A stretch of DNA of 58,149 nucleotides from JACQNR01 sp964533045 (GTDB lineage: Bacteria > Acidobacteriota > Terriglobia > UBA7540): assembly GCA_964533045.1 (NCBI GenBank), contig CAZHKT010000002.1:1-58149 (forward strand), written 5' to 3'. The notes under the pieces were generated by a model that was not told where the DNA came from, searched no databases, and worked only from the letters and a program-made list of their open reading frames with translations. The translations under genes and the position numbers were made by a program. Shown here piece by piece: positions 52,251 through 58,149 of the stretch (positions within the stretch are counted from its first letter, which is position 1; the number at the start of each line of letters is the position of its first letter).

Positions 52251-52664
52251 TCACGATGCTTCGGGCTTCGGTTGGTTCAATTTCGCCAGCAGGTCGGGCA
52301 ATTGCTTTGCGAAGACCGAACGGGGTAATACCATATCACAACCCGCCGCGCGGGCCGAGGCCGCCAGTTCGGTCTGAACATGCGACAGGAAGCCCACGAC
52401 GGGCACCGCGGCCGTGGTCAGGTTTGATTTCAACAGGCGGATCAGCTCCGGGATGTTTCCCGACCGATGATTCAGGTCTACCACAAGGCCGCAACCGGCA
52501 TTCGCAGCGAGGCGCTCGGCCAGGTCCGCCACCTGAGCCGTCTGCACCTCGATTCCCACAATGCGGGCAGTCTCCTGGATCTTGGCCAGGAAGAACAGAT
52601 CGTCAACGAGCGCAAGAACCATAGGCCCCTTCGCGAGCGGCGGTGTCCTCACCGCAGCCGTCAT
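52251..52664 (-). CDS. Degenerate CheY-like receiver domain protein
   Basis: A 137-residue single-domain protein. MVLALVDDLFFLAKIQETARIVG has the paired Asp of a receiver domain, and GLVVDLNHRSGNIPELIRLLKSN puts an Asp at the phospho-acceptor position. VPVVGFLSHVQTELAASARAAGCDMVLPRSVF ends where the invariant Lys of active receivers should be (KP/KD), but there is Arg. So phosphoryl-switching is probably altered. No histidine kinase is nearby. It precedes bioY by 9 bp; the reason for this pairing is unclear. Confidence 0.7.
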   Translation of the reverse strand: MTAAVRTPPLAKGPMVLALVDDLFFLAKIQETARIVGIEVQTAQVADLAERLAANAGCGLVVDLNHRSGNIPELIRLLKSNLTTAAVPVVGFLSHVQTELAASARAAGCDMVLPRSVFAKQLPDLLAKLNQPKPEAS

Positions 52665-52832
52665 ATTGGGCGTGCTGCACCCGTCGTCCGCCTCCGACCC
52701 TTTCTCGGCGGATGGCGGCGGTCAGGACTCCGCCATTCCGGCTAACATCATAAAGCATCCGTTGCCATGGGGGGAGCCGGTATGTTAGAAGATTACGAGC
52801 AGGGCGAACCACTCTCGACAGTAGGGAGCACC

Positions 52833-53654
52833 ATGGGTTACTACCGAATCAGCGACGCGGACTACCGCGCCTATCAGGAAGACGGTTTCATTATCATCCG
52901 CTCCATGTTTGACGCGGAGGAGATGGAGCTCTTGCGGGCGGGGGTGACGCAGGACGAACACATGGCCAACGCCGCCTACGAAGTGAAGGACAAGGAGGGC
53001 GGCATAGCGAAAATTGCCATCTGGCAGGGCACCGGAGATGATCTCTACGGTCTGGTGGCGCGTTGCGAACGCATGGTCACCACTGCCGAGCGCCTGCTCG
53101 ACGGCGAAGTGTATCACTGGCACTCCAAGATGACCATCAAGGTTCCCTTCACCGGCGGGGCCTGGGACTGGCACCAGGACTATGGCTACTGGTACGATTA
53201 CGGCTGCCTCTATGCCTTGCTCACCAGTTGCATGATCGCCATCGACAAGGCCACTCGGGAAAACGGTTGCCTCCAGGTGCTCAAGAAATCGCACCACATG
53301 GGACGCCTGGACCACGGGAAGAACGCCACGCAGGCCGGTGTTGACCCGGAGCGTTTGGAAGCTGCCATGAAGCTCTTCGAGCTGGTGCACTGCGAATTAG
53401 AAATCGGCGACGCCATCTTCTTCCACAGCAACCTGCTGCATGGTTCGGCGCAGAACAAGTCTCCCCATCCCCGGCGGGCCTTCCTGTGCTGCTATAATGC
53501 GCGGCGCAACAGCCCGTACAAGGTGGTTCGCCACCCTCAGTACACGCCGCTGGAGCGCGTGCCCGATGGCGCCATCAAGGCCGCGGGCCTCCGTATCGCC
53601 AATCAGGAGTACGGCCGGCGCAGTCACTACCAGCTGGTGCAGCCGAAGGAATAG
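52833..53654 (+). CDS. Phytanoyl-CoA dioxygenase (PhyH) family oxygenase
   Basis: A ~273-residue Fe(II)/2-oxoglutarate-dependent oxygenase. YQEDGFIIIRSMFDAEEMELLR opens the fold, WDWHQDYGYW holds the first two Fe ligands (H-x-D), and SNLLHGSAQNKSPHPRRAFLCCYN holds the distal His plus the 2-oxoglutarate Arg. Substrate cannot be told; homologues hydroxylate lipids or small natural products. ATG 52833, with AGGGAG upstream, is preferred over the frame start at 52767. A region of REP-like hairpin (GGCGGTCAGGACTCCGCC, ~52715-52735) lies upstream. No operon partner. Confidence 0.88.
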   Translation: MGYYRISDADYRAYQEDGFIIIRSMFDAEEMELLRAGVTQDEHMANAAYEVKDKEGGIAKIAIWQGTGDDLYGLVARCERMVTTAERLLDGEVYHWHSKMTIKVPFTGGAWDWHQDYGYWYDYGCLYALLTSCMIAIDKATRENGCLQVLKKSHHMGRLDHGKNATQAGVDPERLEAAMKLFELVHCELEIGDAIFFHSNLLHGSAQNKSPHPRRAFLCCYNARRNSPYKVVRHPQYTPLERVPDGAIKAAGLRIANQEYGRRSHYQLVQPKE

Positions 53655-53735
53655 TCGGCATTTCGGCGCCGGGACCCCAACTGGCTGCGTCCGGCAGGGA
53701 CCGAGAGAGCGAAGCAAGCTCCGCCCCTTCAATTT

Positions 53736-53757
53736 CGGCGGTCATAGACCGCTGCGA
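53736..53757 (-). repeat. Degenerate type I REP copy
   Basis: CGGCGGTCATAGACCGCTGCGA matches the inverted arm found in rnpB (CGGCGGTCAGAGACCGCCGCTA) at 19 of 22 positions. It is a decayed single hairpin between two convergent genes, near GCATGGCTGTCTCGACCATGC, a separate short hairpin. Confidence 0.55.
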
Positions 53758-53839
53758 TGAAGACCAGCCTGCGGGGCGGCGGTACCGGAGCATGGCTGTC
53801 TCGACCATGCCCTACGGGCGGGCCGCTGGTGCGACTTTC

Positions 53840-55195
53840 TCACGCCGCCTGGTTCGCGGATTTCTCCTTTTCGATCGCCTCCAGCATCTGCTCGTTGGTC
53901 GGATACTTGAATGCCGGCAAATTCCGGGCCTTGGCTTCGGCCTCCTCGGCACGCGCCAGCAGCTTGATTTCTCCCTTATCCACGGCGCGCAATCCGCGGC
54001 GGGCCAGTTCCCTGGCGATCTCATCGGCGGTAGGGGCCGTCTTCTTCGGCGCCGATTCCAGGTACTTCAGAATGTAATCACAGCCCTGTTCGGCGTCGAA
54101 CCGCGCCTTGCCCACCAGGCCGTCGCTCGCTTTGCGCGACCAGCCCACCACATATTCTCCTGCCACGACCTTGCCGGCCGCCGGATCGAACACCTCGTAA
54201 GCCGCACCGGGATTATTCTCCGTGTGGGGATTCGTCGTGTAGCTTCCCCACTTATCGAGCGGGAGCCCAACCTTGGGGTCCACAATGTCGCCGATGGCGT
54301 AGATGAGGGTATCGAACTCGATTTCCACGGTCTGATCGGTCGCCTTAGCAGCGGTCGTATCGCCCTTCTTCACCAGGTCGTTCTCGACAATGCGCAGGCT
54401 GCGGATGCGACCGTTCTCGTCCAGCAGCACCGCCGAAGGAGACGACAGGAATCGAAAACTCAGCTTCCCTTCCGCCTTCCTGGCGGGCGGCCGGTTGATC
54501 CATGGGAAGAGCGTATCAGCCAGCTTGGAAACGTCCTGGTCGCAGGCTTTGATCTTTTCGGATACCCGCTTCAATTCGTCGGCGAAGGCGGCGCGGTCAA
54601 GGTGCATCTCAATGTGGTCAAATTCCTTCTCGTCAAACTTGGCTTCGAAAGGCCCGCGGCGGGCGATAACCATTACCTCTTCCGGACGCTTGCCCGGCAT
54701 GTCCTCGAGCAGCCAGCGAGCGATGTCCACCATGACGTTCCCCATTCCCACAATCGCCACCCGGCGACCCACGGAGAAGTCCATCGAGGCGAAAGGCGGT
54801 AGCTGGTTGAAGTAGAAAACAAAATCCTTCGCCGAGTACAACCCTTTGCCTTCTTCACCCGGCAAACCCAGCGTCTTGGTCCCCTGCGCGCCCATGGCGT
54901 ACACAATGGCGGCGGGATTCCACTGGCGCACGTCGTCAAGCGGCACCGCAGCCTGGCTCCGAACCGGGACGTTTCCGTAGTAGGAAATATTGGGCATCTC
55001 AAGGAACTTGAAAAACTGCTTGCGCAGACCCGCTTTCATGTGGAACTTCATGGGATAAATGCCATATTCGGCCAGACCACCCGGTTTGATATCGCGATTG
55101 AGAATAATGACGCTGTATCCAGCAGACGCAAGCTTCTTGGAAGCAAAGAGACCGGCTGGTCCGGCACCCACTACAAAAACCGTTCCTCGATCCAT
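53840..55195 (-). CDS. FAD-dependent pyridine nucleotide oxidoreductase (ferredoxin-NADP reductase-like)
   Basis: A ~451-residue soluble flavoenzyme of the adrenodoxin-reductase / glutamate-synthase-small-subunit type. FAD motif VFVVGAGPAGLFASKKLASAG (residues ~6-26), PGGLAEYGIYPMKFHMK, an NAD(P)H motif (VAIVGMGNVMVDIARWLLEDM), and the terminal FAD contact (LIYAIGDIVDP, and GEYVVGWSRKASDGLVGKARFDAEQG). These enzymes pass electrons between NAD(P)H and ferredoxin or a partner protein. The ATG at 55195 has a perfect AGGAGG upstream; the frame continues to 55297 but is not needed. The C-terminal ~70 residues (EEAEAKARNLPAFKYPTNEQMLEAIEKEK) look helical. No ferredoxin is adjacent. Confidence 0.85.
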   Translation of the reverse strand: MDRGTVFVVGAGPAGLFASKKLASAGYSVIILNRDIKPGGLAEYGIYPMKFHMKAGLRKQFFKFLEMPNISYYGNVPVRSQAAVPLDDVRQWNPAAIVYAMGAQGTKTLGLPGEEGKGLYSAKDFVFYFNQLPPFASMDFSVGRRVAIVGMGNVMVDIARWLLEDMPGKRPEEVMVIARRGPFEAKFDEKEFDHIEMHLDRAAFADELKRVSEKIKACDQDVSKLADTLFPWINRPPARKAEGKLSFRFLSSPSAVLLDENGRIRSLRIVENDLVKKGDTTAAKATDQTVEIEFDTLIYAIGDIVDPKVGLPLDKWGSYTTNPHTENNPGAAYEVFDPAAGKVVAGEYVVGWSRKASDGLVGKARFDAEQGCDYILKYLESAPKKTAPTADEIARELARRGLRAVDKGEIKLLARAEEAEAKARNLPAFKYPTNEQMLEAIEKEKSANQAA

Positions 55196-55624
55196 CGAAA
55201 CCTCCTGAAAAATGGCTGGCAATCCGGGGATGCCGCCGTATGGAATTGAAAAGAATGCACATCGCCGCCACCGCCGACAATGCGCGGGTGGGGCCATGGG
55301 GAGCTTAGCAGATCACGCGCGAACGCGCGCACAAAAGTCCCCCGGCATTACGCCGGGAACTCCTCCTAGCACGATCAGTGCCAATCCGGGCAAACTCAAC
55401 TGCCATCCGTATTTGGCCACCATTGAGTCACTACGACACCCCGCGACATCTGGTCGCTCGCCGGCACGAAGATCAGTCGGCCAGGCCGCGGCAAGGCCTG
55501 GCGGTGCCCGGCCCTGTGCCGGCGCTCCCTCCAAGCCTGTGTCGACCCAAGCCGGCAGTCGGTGGCCAGTGCGGGCGGCATATGGTAGAATGGCCCATTC
55601 GCCTATTAGGACAGCAAAAGAAGT
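55196..55624. other. Intergenic region between divergent genes
   Basis: 429 bp. Besides the mqnD promoter (55563-55591) it contains GGCATTACGCC hairpins near 55343-55355 and GGCCAGGCCGCGGCAAGGCCTGG near 55479-55501. A possible 36-codon hydrophobic minus-strand frame (55313-55423) has no good ribosome site and is not called as a gene. Confidence 0.5.
55563..55591 (+). promoter_or_regulatory. Promoter of mqnD
   Basis: TGGCCA (55563-55568), 17-bp spacer, TAGAAT (55586-55591) with a TGG just before it (extended -10). Expected start is near 55598, a ~27-nt leader. Confidence 0.55.
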
Positions 55625-56503
55625 ATGAATCCCGCATCGGCGCGAAAAACCGAGTCGCCTCGGCCGAAGGCCCAGGAGTTGAAACTGGCCCACAGTCCCG
55701 ACTCCGACGACGCGTTCATGTTCTACGGATTGGCGACCAGGAAAATCCGGACCGGTTCTCTCAGTTTCACTCACATTCTGGAAGACATCGAGAGTCTGAA
55801 TCAGAAAGCCTCCCGCGCCACCTACGAGGTCACGGCGGTATCGTTCCACGCCTACGCCTACCTTGCCCACCGGTACCTCCTGCTGCCCTGCGGCGCTAGT
55901 TTCGGAGATCGCTACGGGCCCATCGTGGTGGCGCAGAAGGATTTCGGGAAGAAGGGACTGAAGGGGCGGCGGGTTGCCATCCCGGGCCAGATGACCTCGG
56001 CCGCGCTGGCCCTGCGGCTCTACGAGCCCGAGGTTGAAACCATCGTCTTTCCGTTCGACAGAATTTTTGACTCTGTCCAGAACGGTTCGGCAGACGCCGG
56101 CGTAGTCATCCACGAGGGACAATTGACTTATGCGCGCAGAGGCTTCCGCAAGGTTGTAGACCTGGGTGAGTGGTGGCATCAGGAGGAGAACCTCCCACTG
56201 CCGCTGGGCGGCAACGCCATTTCAAGGCAGGTGGAGGCAAAGACTCGCGCCCAAGTCGCCCGTCTGCTGAAGGAAAGCATCGAGTACGGCCTGGACCACC
56301 GCGAAGAGGCGCTGGAATACGCCATGCAGTTCAGCCACGGACTGGATTCTCAGTCGGCGGACCGATTTGTGTCCATGTACGTGAACGAGTGGACGCTCGA
56401 TTACGGGCCGCGCGGCCGCAAAGCGGTTCAGACGTTCCTTGACCGGGGATTTGAAAAAGGAATCATTCCCCACCGGGTGCAGGCCGAGTTCGTGGATGTA
56501 TAG
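55625..56503 (+). CDS. mqnD: 1,4-dihydroxy-6-naphthoate synthase MqnD
   Basis: An enzyme of the futalosine menaquinone pathway that converts cyclic dehypoxanthinyl futalosine to 1,4-dihydroxy-6-naphthoate. The 292-residue sequence has LAHSPDSDDAFMFYGLA, HILEDIESLNQKASRATYEVTAVSFHAYAYL, GRRVAIPGQMTSAALALRLY, and VVIHEGQLTYARRGFRKVVDLG, where the His-Glu is expected in the active site, plus PLPLGGNAISR. It indicates that the organism makes menaquinone by the futalosine route; mqnA/B/C are not in the window. An MFS transporter follows after 34 bp. Confidence 0.95.
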   Translation: MNPASARKTESPRPKAQELKLAHSPDSDDAFMFYGLATRKIRTGSLSFTHILEDIESLNQKASRATYEVTAVSFHAYAYLAHRYLLLPCGASFGDRYGPIVVAQKDFGKKGLKGRRVAIPGQMTSAALALRLYEPEVETIVFPFDRIFDSVQNGSADAGVVIHEGQLTYARRGFRKVVDLGEWWHQEENLPLPLGGNAISRQVEAKTRAQVARLLKESIEYGLDHREEALEYAMQFSHGLDSQSADRFVSMYVNEWTLDYGPRGRKAVQTFLDRGFEKGIIPHRVQAEFVDV

Positions 56504-56537
56504 CCGGAACGCCCCCAAGCCGTAACCCAAAGTCTTC

Positions 56538-57734
56538 ATGCCCATCTATCGAATCCCTTTTAACCCCCAACAGCGCAAAATCCTGCTGGCGCTCGCCTCG
56601 ACGGTGGGCCTCCGAATGCTGGGACTCTTTCTGGTCTTGCCGGTCTTCACCCTCTACGGATTGCAGTTCACCAGTTCCCGTTTCTGGGTTGGATTCGCTT
56701 TTGGAAGCTACGCTCTAACCATGGCCATTCTCCAGATCCCGTTCGGCCGCCTCTCGGACCGGATCGGGCGCCGCAAAGTGCTGGTTTTGGGCATGGCACT
56801 TTTCAGCACGGGATCGTTTCTCTGCGCCGTGCCGCACTGGTTTCCTCAGCCGCTGCCCATTGTGGTCCTGATCGCGGGCCGGCTGGTTCAGGGCGGCGGC
56901 GCGATTATCTCGGTAGCGTTCGCCGCCGTCGCCGACCACATCGAACTCGAACGACGGTCAACCGCCATGGCAGTGCTCGGCATTCCAATCGGCGCGGCAT
57001 TCATCCTGGGCATTGTCGGAGGACCCATTCTGGCGGGGCTGTTCGGAACTTCCTTTCTGTTCTGGCTGACCGGCCTCCTGGGATTGCTGACCGACTTCCT
57101 CCTGGTTCAGTTCCTGCCGGAAGCCCCGGTCTCCCCCGCGGCTCCCACCCCCCTCCGTCAGGTACTCGGCATCCGGCCTCTGGTGGCGTTTTCTCTGGGC
57201 GGCTTCTTGATGAATTTCTTCATGACCAGCTTCTTCTTCCATTTTCCGCTGATCGTCACCGGCCAGCATCACCTCCAGATGACGCAGTATTACACTCTGT
57301 TGCTGCCCATGATGGCCGTGAGCGGAATCACCATGTTTGCGTTTTCCAGGGGTGCGGATCTGGGATGGGGAAGACTTCTGTCAGGGCTCGCATTCCTGAT
57401 ATTCATTCCCAGCGTGGTGCTCCTGTTCGAACCTCACCTGCTAGGCTTCGATCCCCAACGGTTGACTGCGGTGCTGGTCGGTGGGACGCTCTTCTATATC
57501 GGCTTTACAGGCTTGGAGCCGGTGCTGCCCAGCCTGGTCAGCAAATACTCTCCCGAAGGCGCGTACGGAACGGCCCTGGGGCTCTATAACAGCGTCCAGT
57601 TCCTGGGCAGTTCGGTGAGCGGGCCGGTCAGCGGAGCTCTTTCCCACCTTTCTTCGTCGACTCCCATGGTCGCAACGCTGCTGGCCGCCTCGATTCTGGG
57701 TTTTCTCTTGATGGTCTCACAGCCGAGTAAATAG
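56538..57734 (+). CDS. MFS drug-type transporter (YajR-like)
   Basis: A 398-residue, twelve-helix major facilitator. The A-motif GRLSDRIGRRKVLVLG is in loop 2-3 (~residues 66-81), and RLVQGGGAIISVAFAAVADH and GGPILAGLFG are typical of drug:H+ antiporters of the 12-TMS group. The first helix has TVGLRMLGLFLVLPVFTLYG, close to the YajR subgroup. The substrate is unknown. It lies 34 bp after mqnD, so they may be co-transcribed, but a functional link is not evident. Confidence 0.88.
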   Translation: MPIYRIPFNPQQRKILLALASTVGLRMLGLFLVLPVFTLYGLQFTSSRFWVGFAFGSYALTMAILQIPFGRLSDRIGRRKVLVLGMALFSTGSFLCAVPHWFPQPLPIVVLIAGRLVQGGGAIISVAFAAVADHIELERRSTAMAVLGIPIGAAFILGIVGGPILAGLFGTSFLFWLTGLLGLLTDFLLVQFLPEAPVSPAAPTPLRQVLGIRPLVAFSLGGFLMNFFMTSFFFHFPLIVTGQHHLQMTQYYTLLLPMMAVSGITMFAFSRGADLGWGRLLSGLAFLIFIPSVVLLFEPHLLGFDPQRLTAVLVGGTLFYIGFTGLEPVLPSLVSKYSPEGAYGTALGLYNSVQFLGSSVSGPVSGALSHLSSSTPMVATLLAASILGFLLMVSQPSK

Positions 57735-57975
57735 TGTCATGCGGGGCGCGCCTCGGCCGCAGCGTCCCTCCGACGTCGACCCCGGAACAAACGGCATCAA
57801 AAAAGAACCGGTTCGCTAAGCGCCGGGGCGACCCGGCGATGTAGTATAGGGCTGGGGCTTGCGCTGCCAGGCGGCCCGGAGCCGACGCAGGAGTGCGTCG
57901 CGCCGGGCTTCAGCCGGGCCTTTGCCGGCATCACCGGCCTGCCGGCCCAAAGAGTCGGTGTGATAGCCGGTTTTC
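57735..57975. other. Intergenic, GC-rich hairpins only
   Basis: No gene supported. Short inverted sequences such as GCCGGGCTTCAGCCGGGC and GCCGGCATCACCGGC (57900-57950) can fold into hairpins, but they do not match the REP families closely and lack a T-run. Confidence 0.5.
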
Positions 57976-58041
57976 GAAGCGGCGGGCTTCAGCCCGCCAG
58001 GTGTTTCATCAACAAGATGGCGACCTAAAGGGCGCCGCTAC
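57976..58041. repeat. Type I REP inverted pair downstream of the MFS gene
   Basis: A direct element at 57976-57999 (head mutated to GAAG) and an inverted one at 58018-58041, with GTAG intact on the minus strand, separated by 18 bp. It has the same organisation as the pairs at 7568, 17253 and in rnpB. Confidence 0.82.
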
Positions 58042-58104
58042 GAAGCCTGCCGGAGCGTTGCCACACACACTCTAAAAGCCGGCGCTACCATCCCCCCGAA
58101 AACA

Positions 58105-58146
58105 CAACGGGCGGCGTCAGGAGAGGAGCCTGACTGCCGCCCGTTG
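58105..58146 (-). terminator. Strong hairpin, probable terminator for a gene to the right
   Basis: CAACGGGCGGCGTCAGG (58105-58121) pairs with CCTGACTGCCGCCCGTTG (58129-58146) with one bulged base around a 7-nt loop. Read on the minus strand it is followed by TGTTTTC, so it may terminate a minus-strand gene beyond the window edge. It could also end a plus-strand transcript if T-rich sequence follows the edge. Confidence 0.6.
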
Positions 58147-58149
58147 CTT

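Noticed and set aside
55313..55423. A 36-codon hydrophobic minus-strand frame (MVAKYGWQLSLPGLALIVLGG...)
   Set aside because: It reads like a membrane helix, but it has no convincing ribosome site or promoter and no neighbouring partner. It could be real; evidence is too weak to call it.

Overview
The window is one high-GC bacterial scaffold with a 10-N assembly join at 984-993. It carries a complete dcw cell-wall/division cluster, hopanoid genes hpnC-hpnD-hpnE, a futalosine-type menaquinone gene (mqnD), a type-A-like RNase P RNA, a DUF5916 outer-membrane protein and several secreted glycosidases. That mix, with the dispersed GTAG-headed repeats, suggests a Gram-negative Acidobacteriota-like heterotroph. 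The assignment is inferred from gene content; no 16S rRNA or tRNA gene was seen.

Layout. 1-2015 (minus): hpnC, hpnD (split by the gap) and the start of hpnE. 2158-3447 (plus): a DUF5684 membrane protein and a double PilZ-like protein. 3965-22980 (minus): the dcw cluster, transcribed mraZ-rsmH-ftsL-ftsI-murE-murF-mraY, then a ribbon-helix-helix (RHH) regulator, murD-ftsW-murG-murC-murB-ftsQ-ftsA-ftsZ. It has two visible promoters: one with four 10-bp-spaced MraZ boxes before mraZ, and one inside a near-perfect palindrome before the RHH gene. 23.2-24.24 kb: a REP-associated tyrosine transposase (RAYT) inside REP arrays. 24.3-31.8 kb: an unknown protein, a GH127-like glycosidase, nrdR, a flippase-like protein and a GH38 mannosidase. 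32.1-35.8 kb: ECF sigma, zinc anti-sigma, B-box membrane protein and DUF4097 protein. 35.9-41.8 kb (minus): aroA, a GH-D-clan-like hydrolase and DUF5916. 41.9-42.4 kb: rnpB. 42.5-58.1 kb: a metallopeptidase, ligA, a lipid kinase, small membrane and envelope genes, bioY, PhyH, an FAD oxidoreductase, mqnD and an MFS transporter.

The most striking theme is the interaction of GTAG-headed REP hairpins with host genes. At least three hairpin families are present. Four genes (ftsZ, murC, murE and the RAYT itself) end exactly on the TAG of a REP GTAG head. Behind ftsZ a 57-bp unit of REP plus ftsZ tail is duplicated in frame past the stop. An inverted REP pair sits inside the RNase P RNA gene between the P17 hairpin and the 3' strand of P16/P15. 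Second in interest is the RHH regulator placed between mraY and murD with its own palindromic operator-promoter, which could give the second half of the dcw cluster separate control. All functions are read from sequence motifs and family knowledge; no database search was run.
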